Positions 23,799 through 35,900 of a stretch of DNA of 64,000 bases are shown here, in pieces (the stretch's first letter is position 1; each line of letters opens with the position of its first letter). A program made the translations under genes and the position numbers. The notes beneath the pieces were generated by a model. That model made no database searches and was not told the origin of the DNA. It was given only the letters and a program-made list of their open reading frames with translations. Origin of the DNA: Calendula officinalis (taxonomy: Eukaryota > Streptophyta > Magnoliopsida > Asterales > Asteraceae); NCBI GenBank assembly GCA_963853835.1, contig OY970832.1, positions 25,476,208 to 25,540,207 of the forward strand, given 5' to 3'.

Positions 23799-24900
23799 GC
23801 CATAAGTGCTTGATATTGGGCATGTTCTTCAGCTTGAAAGCTCCAGTCATATCCTTGACCTTCTTGAGATACAAGTGCAGTTGAGTTTGTCCTTTTATCT
23901 TTGTTGGGACATTCTCTGGCAAAGTGACCAAGATTGCTACAGTTGTAGCATTTAACTTTAGTTTTGTCAAACTCTGCCCTGTCACCTTTGTTAAAGCTCA
24001 AACTTGATCTACCAGTTCTTTTTAGGAACTTCTTGGTTCTAAAACTGAGCATAGCCATCTGCCATTTGATATCCATCTCTTCTAGATCATCAGGATTGAT
24101 TTGCTCCAGATCTTCACTAATTAGTGTAGTATGCACATGACTAGTGAAGAAGGATTCTCTAGCAATATCTTCTGATTCCTTTGTCTTTCCAGATGTGGCA
24201 TCTTGATTTGTACCTGCAGTGGAAACAAAACAGCATTTTTTGAATTTAAAGTATGAGTTTTCTGACTTAACTCAGATTCAAATACTCTTAGGTCATTGTA
24301 GAGTTCATCAAGCTCCTTCTCTTCTAAAGCATCACCTTGTCTATATACAACAGTGTACATAGACCATTCTTCACTTAGAGATCTGAGAAACTTCATATTG
24401 ACATCATCTCTATCTGGTTGAACTCCAACTTGGTTGAGTTCACCAATGAGTTTGTTGAATCTATCAAAAACTTGTGACAGAGATTCATTCTTTTGTCCTT
24501 TGAAATTTTCAAATTCTTGTTTCAGCACAGATTTCATGTTTCTTTTTGTGCTCTTAGTACCCACAAATCTTTTCTCCAGGGCTTGCCACAGCAGTTTTGC
24601 ATCATCAAACTCAACAAATAGATGTTGGTAATCATTAGGAATTGCAAGCAATAATGTACTTAAAGCTTTTAGTTCAGTTCCTCTGTCCTTCCTTTCCTTG
24701 TCACTCTTGATCTTGTCAGTTTCAGTTGTTGTGCTGGTTGAGGCAGTTGGAATGGTTTTATTACCTTCCAAAACAACTTCCCACATGGAATAATCAGTAA
24801 TAAGCATGTATTGCTTAATTATGTTTTTCCACATTCCAAAGTTATTGGGAGTGAGGATGGGGATCTTGTTTTCTTGTGTGCTTTCATAATTTTCAGACAT
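23799..24900 (-). pseudogene. Copia B gag, 5' part
   Basis: The true start is the ATG at 24898-24900 (MSENYESTQENKIPI). The frame is open further back, but only from a GTG inside the primer site. DUF4219/UBN2-type gag follows (MWKNIIKQYMLITDYSMWEV, LLWQALEKRFVGT, VFDRFNKLIGEL). A one-base deletion near 24222 shifts the frame. The next frame (24136 downward) carries DDLEEMDIKWQMAMLSFRT and the zinc knuckle CYNCSNLGHFAREC. It then reads QYQALMA into the nested element at 23798. Coding resumes at 15966. Confidence 0.9.
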
Positions 24901-24971
24901 GATGAAAATCGTGGTTTTGAAAGTATTGAAAAACTTTTGTGAGTTCTTGATTCGTAGATCTAGAGTACAAA

Positions 24972-24984
24972 GCTCTGATACCAC
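24972..24984 (-). other. Primer-binding site of copia B
   Basis: The plus strand reads GCTCTGATACCAC two bases from the LTR. Its complement, TGGTATCAGAGC, matches initiator Met tRNA. Confidence 0.9.
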
Positions 24985-24985
24985 T

Positions 24986-25511
24986 TGTCAAGATCGATTA
25001 ACCAAAACAGTTAATAAACACAATCATCTACTCAACGATAGAAGTTACAGCGGATTAACACTATGTTGATTTAATCAAGAACCATAAACTGTAAATAATA
25101 TAAGAATTATTAAGAACACAGTTCATCATAAAAAGCTTCAATGTATATTGATCGAATGAATACAATACACACGTATGTTTACAATTCATAAGGAACTACA
25201 TATAATAGTCTTTGAAGCCTAACTATTTAACCTAGTTATTCTAGGATACGATTACAATTTGAATTACAAAAGATATCACATTCTAAATAAACTTTCCAAA
25301 GATCTTGGACTCGATATACTCCATAAATAAGCATAGCAGTAGTAATCTTCATCGAGCAGTATTAAATGATAACATCAGCAGTAATAACCAAGATCAGTAG
25401 GAACTGCATCATCAGTAGTATCTTTTGTCTTCAGTATTAAGTCTTGTACCAGCATCAAGACTTGATCAGTGATAATCTGCATATCAGTAGTAAATCATTT
25501 ATATCCCAACA
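24986..25511 (-). repeat. 5' LTR of copia B
   Basis: 526 bp, TGTCAAGATCG...TCCCAACA on the plus strand, followed by TSD GGGGT at 25512-25516. It differs from the 6690 LTR by about 17 substitutions and no net indel. Confidence 0.95.
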
Positions 25512-25543
25512 GGGGTGTTTGGATATAGTGATTTGATCACACA

Positions 25544-25629
25544 ATTTAAGTGTCTGAGTAAATTGATTATGCTTTTCTATTATTCAGGGCTAAAATAACC
25601 AGATTTGGATCAAAGTTAAGGATAAATTT
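25544..25629 (+). repeat. 86-bp segment duplicated at 38341-38426
   Basis: Starts ATTTAAGTGTCTGAG and ends AAGGATAAATTT. The same 86 bp occurs 12.8 kb downstream with only a few mismatches, and each copy lies upstream of a KAS I fossil piece on the same strand. Confidence 0.85.
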
Positions 25630-25729
25630 GGGTGGGTCGTGTTGAGTGTTAAATTGTCAACAACTGTCATTTTTTTGGATTTTGTAAATAATTGATGTGT
25701 TTGATGTGATTATAGAAAATACCCTACAA

Positions 25730-26086
25730 GAGCATCTCCAACCATAAACTCTATAAAACTCACTCTATCTTTATAATTGGTGGGTCCATTCACTCTAAAT
25801 ATAACCTCAACTCCAACCATAAACTCTATCAATCCCTCTAAAACTAATGGGACCCATAGAAATCATATATTTAATTAATTTATTATACATTACAAAAAAA
25901 ATTAGAGTGAAGGGTATGTGGGGTCCATGGATAGAGGCATGGATAGAGTGGACACTCTCTCACTTCAAATATAGAGGGAGTTTTTCTCTCACTCTATATT
26001 TAGAGTGAGGGATAGAGGTGGGTTGGAGAAGATAAAACTTCAAATATAGAGATAGAGGGGATGATAGAGGTTGGTTGGAGATGCTC
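25730..26086. mobile_element. TIR MITE with GAGCATCTCCAACC ends
   Basis: 357 bp with termini GAGCATCTCCAACC and GGTTGGAGATGCTC. Internal inverted stretches of the CTCTATxTTTAGAGTG type mean most of the element could fold back. Flanks CAA and TAA might be an imperfect 3-bp TSD (Harbinger type). No coding capacity. Confidence 0.75.
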
Positions 26087-26459
26087 TAAAAATAGAAATT
26101 AAAAATTTTCTAATAAAGCGAGTTGGAGGTCGTAACTCGTAAGCATTAGAATACATTTCAGGTGACTTTTGACCTGTTTCATAAAGCTATTAGATTTTTA
26201 CCCATTTGACATGTTGGAGATACAATAAAGGGTTAACTGCATAAAACGATAGTTGGCTACCCGAATAGAAATTGGACCAAAGTTGGTTACTTTTTCATGT
26301 AGTTAACCCTTAAAGACTAAGAAATAACCCAAATTGACCCATTTATACGTAAACGGGTTAAAATTGGTGCCTCTACTACCCATCTTAGGCTACAAATCTT
26401 ATAACTGCAAATAAAACGATCTCTTTTAAAAAAAATAAAAATAAGTTATTTGTTTGCAG
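26087..26459. other. Non-coding, probably old intron sequence of the KAS I relic
   Basis: AT-rich. It ends in a pyrimidine-poor but acceptable acceptor, TTGTTTGCAG, before the KAS I exon. Confidence 0.4.
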
Positions 26460-27030
26460 GTGATGGAGAGTTTGGAACATGCAATGAAGCGAGATGCACC
26501 GATTCTTGCAGAATATTTGGGCGGTGCAATTAATTGTGATGGTCTCGGTGTTTCTTCTTGTATTCTAAGCAGTTTACAAGATGCTGGTGTCCCACCAGAG
26601 GAAGTATTTCCACCCGTCTTGGCCTGTTTACATTCTATTTATAACATAAAATTCATTTCAACAATTTGTATTTTGACCAGAAAACAACTTGTTGTTTTCA
26701 GGTTAACTACATCAATGCACACGCAACCTCAACATTGGTTGGTGATCTGGCTGAGATGAATGCAGTTAAGAACACTGCAGGAATCAAAATGAATGCAACC
26801 AAGTTAAAATTAGCAATTTTGGATCTGATTGTTACAAAAGTAACCACAAGGACTAAATTTGTAACTTACTTGAAATATGAAGTTGTTTGTTCTAGTGAAT
26901 TGACTGTTGGTTTTGTTTTGTTTTTTCAGTCTATGATAGGACATTGCTTAAGTGCAGCTGGTGGTTTGGAAGCCATTGCAACGGTTAAACCCATGGCTGC
27001 ATCCCTCCATAAATCAATCTGTACGTTTTC
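26460..27030 (+). pseudogene. KAS I (plastid beta-ketoacyl-ACP synthase I) fossil, C-terminal exons
   Basis: Three exon remnants. 26460-26603 reads VMESLEHAMKR, AEYLGGAINCDGLGVSSC and PPEEV. 26702-26806 reads VNYINAHATSTLVGDLAEMN and IKMNATK. 26930-27020 reads SMIGHCLSAAGGLEAIATVK. KAS I condenses acyl-ACP with malonyl-ACP in plastid fatty-acid synthesis. Two catalytic His residues (NAHATST, IGHC) survive. There are in-frame deletions of about 9 residues after NCD and about 4 after NAVK. The donor after NATK is degraded and the C-terminus is missing, as is everything N-terminal of VMESLEH including the catalytic Cys. The intron positions show it is a genomic copy. Confidence 0.88.
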
Positions 27031-27390
27031 TCTCTTAATGTTGTAAGAATACTATTAAAAGTTGTAATTTGGACCAAACGGGTCGGTTTTGATTTCTTTT
27101 ATTTGTATCGGGCCACAAAATTTCAACCTTCTGTGAAAAGTTTTTTAGGAAAAAGAAATGGTTTTCATATTCAATTTTCCATGAAAAGTTTTGAAAACGT
27201 GTTTGGTTCAAAACATTGAGTTTCATTCTCCAATTTTGGAAAACTAGAAAACTTGTTTGGTTGAATATTTTCCACATATTTTCATATTCTAATTTTTGTT
27301 ATTTTAAATAATACAATATACAACATATTTGCTCACTTACATCAGCTCATCTTCCATATCTACCCCACCCACCCCACCACCTACCTACCC

Positions 27391-27725
27391 TAGGGATGGC
27401 AATCAACATCCGCTCTGATGATCATCCACCCGATCCGATCCATCGGTGGTGGATATGGATGAAGTTAAATGGGTGAATATCGGATGTGGAGCGGATGTAG
27501 ATGTTTATTGGAGCGGATATGGACGACGATTTTCAATTCATAGATGAATCCACTTAACCCCCGAAATAAAATTTTCTATATTATAATTTTACATAATTAA
27601 GAAACAAAATTCTTTCGCCATCCAACGGATGTCCATTTTATCCGCTCTAATCCAATGGATATGGATATGGATGGATGAAACGATTTTAAATGGATATGGA
27701 TATGGATGTGAATTACTTACTGCAG
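27391..27725. mobile_element. hAT-like MITE fragment
   Basis: Begins TAGGGATGGCAATC, as plant hAT MITEs do, and is rich in GGATATGGATATGGATG repeats. The expected right end (TTGCCATCCCTA) is not found, so it is truncated. Confidence 0.45.
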
Positions 27726-28430
27726 AACAAAAAAAATTTATAATTAATCCTTATAATATGTTGTTAACATAGTATTGAATAATTCAGTTCTTAGTTATAT
27801 CCAAAATATGCATCAATTAAAAACCAGTTTAACAAACTAATTTAATTCTAAATATTTCGGTCCACCATTAGAATAGTAGTATAGAATTTTCGAAAACCTT
27901 TCATAAATAAAGATTTAAATCATAAAATTGATACGTACTTCCTTAATTACTTATATTAAAGAAGTTTTACTTCGTTTTTAAATTTTCGGTATCAATTATA
28001 CGTCTATAACAACAAAAACGTTTATTCATCATCTCAACAATACACTTCCGATCGATAAACGGAAGCTTCAAATTTTAATTATAAGTAATTAACTTAAATT
28101 CACAAAGTTATGAGTTTAGATTTTTGGAATCACGAAGTTAACTAAATTCACCAGGGTTTTACTCACTTTTTGATTGTGGTCATTAACTGACTGAAAGTTA
28201 TGAGTTCAGATTTATATATGGCTACTTTCATTATTCCCGTATCGCACGAGTATTAATTATCGTCACTTGATAATTTAATCGTGTAAGATGTTTCATACTT
28301 TGTTTTTCGTACTGTTTAATTTGGTAGAGTTAGTGTATCATTATAAATTATAAATTTATATCTTTGATTTGTGTGTGTGCGTGAGTGTGCGTGTGTGTGT
28401 GTGTTGGGGATGGGATGGGGTGGGTGGAGT

Positions 28431-28955
28431 TAGGGATGGAATCGGGTCCGGAACCGACCCGGATGGACCCGGACCCGAAATACCCGAGACCCGATTTAGG
28501 AGGATTAGGAGACACGAGAACCGAACCGTTTTACATAATATGGTTTCGGTTCGGTTCGGGTAAATAGGGTATAGACCCTATTGTAACCGAAATAATAATT
28601 GGAGCCGATTTTAGGTGTCTTTATCATATTTATTTGTTAATACATATAATATTCTACTGATTTACAAATAACAATTGTGTAATTAATTTGAATCGAATAC
28701 TAGTAATAGTATTATACCATAACAAATTCCAAGTATATAGTTAATTAATTTCGGTTCCGGTTCTTAGACCCAATTTGTTCAATACCCGATCTACCCGGAC
28801 CCGATTTACCCAGACCCGAAATACTCGATACCCGATTTTCAGGAAAATGTTGGACCGGATACCCAAACCGATTTTTGGTAATCCGGTTCCAAACGGTTCC
28901 GGTTCCGGTTCTGTACCGGTACGAGTTCGTTTTTTGGTTCTATATCCCATCCCTA
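28431..28955. mobile_element. hAT MITE
   Basis: 525 bp with termini TAGGGATGG and CCATCCCTA. The perfect 8-bp TSD GGTGGAGT lies at 28423-28430 and 28956-28963. The interior carries repeated GGTTCCGGTTC and ACCCGAxxTACCCG words, close to palindromic overall. No coding capacity. Confidence 0.9.
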
Positions 28956-29720
28956 GGTGGAGTGGAGTGGAGTGAGAGTGGGTATGTGTATATTTTAGAA
29001 AAGTTTGGAAATGGAAAAGTATGGTAAACAATAAAAATCACATTTTAAAATTTTTCTAAATCCTTCACAATTTTGAAAAACATAAAATTTTCATTTTCTT
29101 GGAAAAATTTGGAAAACTCATGGAACCAAACGCGTTTTCCAAATTTTTTTTTTCTTTGAAATTTTTTTCGGAAAAGTGAAAAAATTTCCGTAACCAAACG
29201 GAGCCAAGGCTCCGTTTGGTTACGGAAAACGGTTTTCGTTTTCTGTGAAAAAATTTCTAGTGAAAAGAAATGGTTTTCATCTACGGTTTTTCATGAAATT
29301 TTTTGAAAACGTGTTTGGTTCAAAATATTGAGTTTTCATTTTCCAATTTTAGAAAATTAGAAAACTTGTTTGGTTGTATATTTTCCACATGTTTTCATTT
29401 TCTATTTTTAGTTATTTTAAACAATACAGTATACTTTAAAATACAATATACAACATATTTGCTTTTTCATCAACTCACCTTCCGCATCTCCACCCACCCA
29501 CCCACCCCACACCCTACAACCGACACCCACCAACCCCCAAACCAACCGCCCCCAACCCCCCCTCCCCTCCCCCAACCCATACCACCACCCCTAACCACCA
29601 TATTTATCGTCGGGCTACAATGTTATTTCAACTAAATAACATCAACTAAAATAGACAATCTTCTGTATACTTGCAACACGTTAGCTGTTTCCATTAGCAA
29701 TTTTAAAGTAAAAACGTATG

Positions 29721-30272
29721 TGATAAGGTATATCACATATTCCTTTCCAACCTGATCAAAGAGTCATTCGGGAGACGAACGATGCATCCAGGTCACGACA
29801 AAACCTCTGCGAGTCCCGACGGATTCGACGGCACGAGGAGCGGGTTTTGGGGAAAGGATTTCGCGCCACGAGAGCATTAAATGCGGGTGGAGCTCGAAGT
29901 TGTTCTTGATAGGAGAACTCGATATTTCCCAAGGGATATCAGGGTTCCGACGCAACCCAATATTCGAAGGATCTTCCTGAAGAGCGGTCGGATAGAAGGG
30001 TCCTTACGTTCCTGTTTTCCCGTTTTCGGCTATAAATAAGGTGGAGTATACTCAGGTAAAACACACAACGAATTCATTTAATACACTCTCAACTATCCAC
30101 GATTCATTACACTTAAATACTTCAATTCGTCGATCGATACCGACTTAGGCATCGGAGGGTCCTTCCGGAATAACCTTCCGGGGGTCATCTGACTTAGGGT
30201 TGTTGCTTGTCTCAGGTACCGGTTTCATCCAAAGCAGGGATTCGACCCTTCTGGAGGAATCAGGTTTCAACA
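29721..30272. repeat. Solo LTR, 552 bp
   Basis: TGATAAGGTATATCAC...GGTTTCAACA, flanked by the perfect TSD GTATG (29716-29720 and 30273-30277). It contains a TATA box (CTATAAATAAGG near 30031) and the phrase GTTGCTTGTCTCAGGTACCG, as seen in plant gypsy LTRs. GC-richer than its surroundings. No internal region, so it is the product of LTR-LTR recombination. Confidence 0.85.
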
Positions 30273-30287
30273 GTATGTAATAAGATT

Positions 30288-30939
30288 TAGGGGTGAGCAT
30301 GGGGCGGTTTGGGGCGGTTTTTAACTAAAACCAAACCCCGCCCCGAAAGTTCGGGTTTTGAGAATTACACCCCGTTCGGTTTCGGGTTTTTCGGTTTTGG
30401 TTTTTCGGGTTTTTCGGTTCGGTTTCGGGTTTTTTCGGTTTTTTAGTTTCGTTTAAATTTACCAATTTGTTACCTTAAAAACTAATATTATGATTCAAAC
30501 TTCCAAACCTTAACTCATTTCATTATATATAAAAAACAACTAGTAAGTTTAATATAATGTAATAATAAATTTAACTAACATAATTTGAAAAAAATTAATA
30601 ATAGAATAACATCCAACCATCTTTCGCAATAATCTTAGTCAATGTCTTCATCCATAGAAGTTTCATTTCATGGTTTCGTTCCTTTTGCAAACAAATTTAT
30701 ATCAAATCTTTTTAAAATAAAAGAATATTTTTATAAAATTTGAAATATATATAAAGGCGGGGCGGGGCTGGTTTTTCGGTTTGGTTTTTCATATGCCCCC
30801 GAAAACCGCCCCAAACATTTGGGTTTTCCAAAAATCAAAACCGTTGATGTCGGTTTTTCAAATGGTTCGGTTTTTTCGGTTCGGTTTTTTCGGGTTTTTC
30901 GGGTTCGGTTCGGTTTTTTGGTTTTTATGCTCACCCCTA
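30288..30939. mobile_element. hAT MITE
   Basis: 652 bp, TAGGGGTGAGCAT...ATGCTCACCCCTA, with the perfect 8-bp TSD ATAAGATT (30280-30287 and 30940-30947). Both halves are made of GGTTTTTCGGTTTCGG-like repeats in opposite orientation. Confidence 0.92.
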
Positions 30940-30947
30940 ATAAGATT

Positions 30948-31398
30948 AAATTGGATAGTTAGTGGAGAATGAGTCTCACTTGTTTGAATAAAATGATAAT
31001 AATGATGTTTAAAAGTAAAAGCAAGGGTAAAAGGGTAATTTCACTTTATTAAAGTAATAGTCAGTAAAGAAATGATCCAATTTTTTTTTTTACCAAATAA
31101 GATAAGATTTAGAAGTGTCTCAATTATTTTGATTCGCCCCTAAATAGAAAGTGTATCATTTATTTTGATACGGAGTTAGTAGTATTTTATAATATGTTGT
31201 TAACATAGTATACAATTATTCAGGTCCAAGTTATATCCAAAGTATGCATCAATTAAAAAGCAGTTTAAAAAACTAATTTAATTCTAAATATTTCAGTCAA
31301 CGATTAAAATAATATAGTATATAATTTTCGAAAACCTTTAATAAATGATTTAAATCATTAAATTAATATGTTTACTTATATCAAAGAAGTTTTATTTC
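30948..31398. other. Part of the TIR element copy 2
   Basis: Non-coding. 31190-31395 is a diverged duplicate of 27750-27975 (TATGTTGTTAACATAGTAT and following). Confidence 0.5.
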
Positions 31399-31859
31399 GA
31401 GTAAATTACATGAATGGTCCTTTAGGTTTATAGCAAATTTCACCAATGGTCCTTTAATTTTAAAAATTACACCGATGGTCCTTATTTTTGAACGGTTTTT
31501 CACCAATGGTCCTTTACGGAAAAGTCCGTCTATTTTTCAAGTTAACTAACATCACATGTGATGCACATGGGGGTATTTTGGTCAATTTGTCTTTCCTAAA
31601 GGACCATTGGTGAAATTTGCTATAAACTTAAAGGACCATTCGTGTAATTTAATTGCGAAGGGGAAAGACAAATTGACCAAAATACCCCCATGTGCATCAC
31701 ATGTGATGTTAGTTAACTTAAAAAATAGACGGACTTTTTCGTAAAGGACCATCGGTGAAAAACCTTTCAAAAATAAGGATCATCGGTGTAATTTTTGAAA
31801 CTAAAGGACCATTGGTGAAATTTGCTATAAACCTAAAGGACCATTCATGTAATTTACTC
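31399..31859. mobile_element. Foldback/MULE-like MITE with long inverted arms
   Basis: 461 bp. The two arms (GAGTAAATTACATGAATGGT... and its reverse complement at the right end) are inverted copies over nearly the whole length. Arm phrases such as AAAGGACCATTGGTGAAA recur inside. Nine-base flanks TTTTATTTC and TTTTATTTG differ at one base, which fits a Mutator-type 9-bp TSD. Confidence 0.8.
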
Positions 31860-32072
31860 TTTTATTTGAGTATATAATTATTTGAGTGTGTGTATTGGGG
31901 GATTGGGTGGGTAGAGTAAAGTGGAGAGTGGGTGTGTGTATATTTTAGAAAAAAATTAGAAATAGAAAAATATAGAAAACGATAAAAATCACTTTTTAAA
32001 AATTTTCAAAATCCTTCACAAATTTGAAAAACATAAAATTTTCATTTTCTTGGAAAAATTTGGAAAACTTAA

Positions 32073-32755
32073 GGCTATGGGGTATGGGCCTCACCACCAC
32101 TTGAAAATTTCTGCCACATCATCTGCCACCTCAGCAACTACACCACACCGCTTTATTCAGGAAATACCCACCACACCACACCACACCATTTTCATTTTCA
32201 TCTCATCATTTCTTTTCCATTTATTTTTTTTAAACATAAAATGACATTTTATTAAAAATACAAATATTTGTTTTAAACCCCGACTTCTTTTTTATACATA
32301 TGAATTCATCTTCTTAAAATCCAACTTGTTTTTTTTTTCCTCTATGGCCTGTATACATTTAGTTCTAAAATGGCCCAAAAAAATTAAACTCAAAGTTTTT
32401 CTTAAAAGCCCAACAAAACCCTAAAAAAGCCAATAAGCCTCCATCACACATCGTCTTCTTCACACTTCGTCTTCACAGAGTTCAAGCCTCCACAGGTTTT
32501 TTGTTTTTTGTTTTTTTTTTTTTTTTGTTGAACATTTTGTCTTCTATGCTTCTCCCAAGTCCCCAACGGTCAAAAACTCTCGAAATTAGCTCCCCCCCCC
32601 CCCCCCCCGCTCGTTAACAGTTGTGGCCGTGGCCACGCTCCACCACCCCGCACCCCCACATAATTAAGGGGGGCGGTGTTCCGGTTATCCTCCACGCCGT
32701 TGAGGCTGGCCACATCAGCACCACGGGCACGCGATTGTGCCCATACCGTTCAGCC
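32073..32755. mobile_element. PIF/Harbinger (Tourist-like) MITE
   Basis: 683 bp with imperfect TIRs GGCTATGGGGTATGGGC and GCCCATACCGTTCAGCC, and TSD TAA at 32070-32072 and 32756-32758. Removing it restores the sequence seen at 29120 in copy 1 (GGAAAACTxAxGGAAC). This supports both the boundaries and the TSD. It contains a long T run near 32510 and a 17-base C run near 32592. Confidence 0.85.
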
Positions 32756-32797
32756 TAAGGAACTAAGCGCGTTTTCCGAGCTTTTTGTTTTCTTGGA

Positions 32798-32975
32798 TAA
32801 AAGAAGGTTAATTCTTGCCTTTTGCCATTTCACCAAGGTACTATAAATATACACAAATACATCAATGCTAGCCTACAATCACTACCATAATATATGTTTT
32901 CCATCTATACACATATTGACCGAATATCTTATCATAATTATACATAAAGAGAATATATTGTAATATATTCTAACA
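32798..32975 (-). repeat. 3' LTR of the Ale-like copia
   Basis: TAAAAGAAGGTTAATTC...TATTCTAACA on the plus strand, 178 bp. The pol stop codon lies inside it (first six bases TGTTAG on the minus strand). Confidence 0.93.
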
Positions 32976-35900
32976 CTCCCCCGCAGTCAAAGCGGGAGGT
33001 GGTCGAACGCTGAGACTATCTCTAAAGTCTTGAAACAAAACCAGTGGTAGGCTTTTGGTGAAAATATCGGCTATCTGATATCGTGATGGAACGTGTAATA
33101 CTCTAACGAGTCCTTTGGCCACCTTTTCACGAACAAAATGAATATCCATCTCGATGTGTTTGGTGCGTTGATGTTGCACCGGGTTACCGGATAAATAAAT
33201 GGCACTCACATTGTCACAGTATACAATGGTGGCTTTCTGAACAGGACAATGGAGTTCAAGCAACAGATTATGAAGCCAACATGATTCCGCGACCACATTG
33301 GCAACGCCACGATATTCGGCCTCGGCACTAGACCGAGATAAAGTCGGCTTACGTTTAGCCGACCAAGAAATCAAATTATCTCCAAGATAGACACAATATC
33401 CAGACGTGGGCCGTCTCGTGTCCGGACATCCACCCCAATCCGCATCCGTATAAGACATGAGAGAAGCGGTATTTGATTTATACAAGTGTAACCCATGTGT
33501 CAAAGTCCCTTGTAAATACCGAAGAATGCGTTTTAACGCAGCCATATGAACCTCGCGTGGATCATGCATAAAAAGACAAACTTGTTGTACCGCATATGAG
33601 ATATCTGGTCGGGTAAAGGTGAGATACTGAAGAGCACCCGCTAGACTGTGGTAGAGAGATTGATCCGAGAACTTTGGGCTTGTTGTGGCACTAAGTTTTG
33701 GTTTAGTGTCAACCGGAGTGGCCGATGGCTTGCATGATGTCATACCAGCCCGTGCGATTATGTCCGTGGCATAATGAGTTTGGGATAAGAATAAACCATG
33801 TGGATGGTGTTTGACAGAAATACCCAAAAAGGAACTCAAGGTGCCGAGATCTTTCATAGCAAATTCATTACCAAGTAAAGTAATGATCTTGGTGAGAAGC
33901 TCGTTGGAAGAAGAGGTAAGAATGATATCATCGACATATAGGAGTAAATACGCCATGTGATCTCCCTGTCTAAAAATAAACAACGAGTTATCCGAAACAC
34001 TGTGAATAAAACCAAATTTAGATACATACTCAGCAAAACGAGTATACCATGCCCGAGGGGCTTGTTTTAAGCCGTACAGTGACTTTTTAAGTAAACACAC
34101 ATGATCCGGATGCGTGGGGTCGCGAAACCCCAAGGGTTGGTGCATGTAAACGGTTTCATGCAATCTACCATGGAGAAACGCATTTTTAACGTCGAGTTGT
34201 TTGATTGGCCACGCTTTAGAAATCGCCAAACTAAGAACCGTGCGAATTGTAGCGGGTTTAACAACCGGACTAAATGTCTCACCACAATCAATGCCCACCC
34301 GTTGAGTTTTACCATCACCGACAAGGCGTGCCATATGTCGTTCAAAAGAACCATCGGCACGAATTTTGTGAGTCAAAACCCACATACTTCTCATAACATT
34401 CACATTTGGAGGTCGGGGAACCAAGACACATGTGTCATTTTGACTAAGTGCCTTGTACTCGTCATCCATTGCCATTTTCCAATTTGGGTCTCGAAGAGCA
34501 TGAATCGGATTTTTGGGAATGGGGGATGGAGTAAGTTGGGTATGTAAATTAAAAGGTGTTTTTGGTGTAAAAATACCATGTTGACTCCGAGTAACCGGCC
34601 GTGTGGAGGCTGGTGGTGGTGCTTGGACTGGGGCAGGCGGTGGTGGTGGAAGTGGGCTGGTAACCGACGGTGGTGGACTGTGGGGCGGAGGCCCAGTTGG
34701 CGAAGGTGGGTTGTTTTGTGGTGACCCATGATTAAAAGGAGGACTGTGTGTTGGAGTGTTCGGTGGAGGCCCACGAAGAGAAGATGGGCTGGGTGGTGTT
34801 TGGGGCGTATGGTGTGTGGGGTTATGAATTTGAGTGGGCTGTTGAATGTGTTGTCTTATATAGGTAGTGGTATCACAATCCAAAAATTCATATTGTGGAG
34901 GTGGTAATGAGCATGAAAAAGGGTATTGTGTTTCATCAAAAATGTCATGTCGACACACAAGAATCTTTTTAGAAACCATGTCATAGCACCGATACCCGCG
35001 ATGATTATCCGGGAATCCCAAAAACACACATGGTTTTGACCTCGATTGTAGTTTATGAAGAGTGGTAGAGGGGAAAAGTGGATAACATAATGCCCCAAAC
35101 ACTCGTAAATGTGATAAATCCGGCCATTTTTTATATAAAATAGAAAGAGGTGAGTGAAAGTTGATTACTTTACTTGGTAGGACATAGTGAAGATATGTGG
35201 CCATGCTTAAAGCATAGGGCCAAAAAAGTGGGGGTACCGATGCGTGGGCTAAAAGAGTGCGGATTATATTGTTGAGGGATCGGATTTTACGTTCGGCTTT
35301 ACCGTTTTGAGATGACGTATAGGGGCATGAAAGCCGAAGACCAACCCCATTATTGTGACAAAAATCTCGCATATTTTGATTGTCAAACTCCTTGCCATTG
35401 TCACATTGTAAATTTTTAATATTTCGTTCAAATTGAGTACGAATAAATGCATGAAATTTCTCAAAAACGGAGAAAACATCCGATTTCCTAGCCAATGGAA
35501 AAGTCCAAACAAAGTTAGTAAAATCATCCAAAAACACAATATAATATCGAAAACCCGCATTGCTCAAAATTGGCGAAGTCCATAAATCACAATGTATATT
35601 ATCAAAAGGAAACAATGTATTATTAGGTGACATATGAAATGGTAACTTTATGTGTTTACCCAAGACACATGACCTACATACGGACAAATTTTTATTTGGA
35701 GCACACGTGATGCTTTTATTTTTCCTCAACACCTCAAAAACGGGAAGGCCCGGATGACCCAACCGATCATGCCATAAAGAAGATGAGTCCAAAACTGCAA
35801 AACTAAATGGTTGAACTGGTTTCTTGAAAGTAACCGGGTAAAGATCCCCTTGACTATCACATCTCATTATACGTTTCCCCGTCTGATATTCCTTCACAGA

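Larger units (their letters stand above)
6690..25511 (-). mobile_element. Ty1/copia LTR retrotransposon B (Sirevirus-like), complete but decayed, carrying a nested element
   Basis: Two 526-bp LTRs (6690-7215 and 24986-25511) are flanked by the perfect 5-bp TSD GGGGT (6685-6689 and 25512-25516). On the minus strand the order is PBS, gag, protease, integrase, RT, RNase H, then a third ORF region of about 3.5 kb before the polypurine tract. Without the nested element (15967-23798) it is about 11 kb, a Sirevirus-like size. By eye the LTRs differ at about 17 of 526 sites (3%), so the insertion is not recent. Stops, frameshifts and a lost integrase catalytic residue make it non-autonomous. Confidence 0.95.
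27085..29205. mobile_element. TIR element with CCGTTTGGTTACGG ends, copy 1 (left end degraded)
   Basis: The right end, TTTCCGTAACCAAACGGAGCC, is clear at 29205. The left part (27100-27330) matches 29220-29470 of copy 2. Inner stretches at 27750-27975 and 28970-29150 match 31190-31395 and 31920-32060 of copy 2. No transposase seen. The ends look like a Harbinger or hAT non-autonomous family. I cannot fix the superfamily. Confidence 0.6.

Noticed and set aside
28369..29031. Small ORFs with Arg/Pro/Gly-rich products
   Set aside because: They are translations of the hAT MITE's GGTTCCGGTTC-type repeats.
31582..31770. 62-codon ORF in the foldback element
   Set aside because: It reads across the inverted arms and is non-coding by composition.
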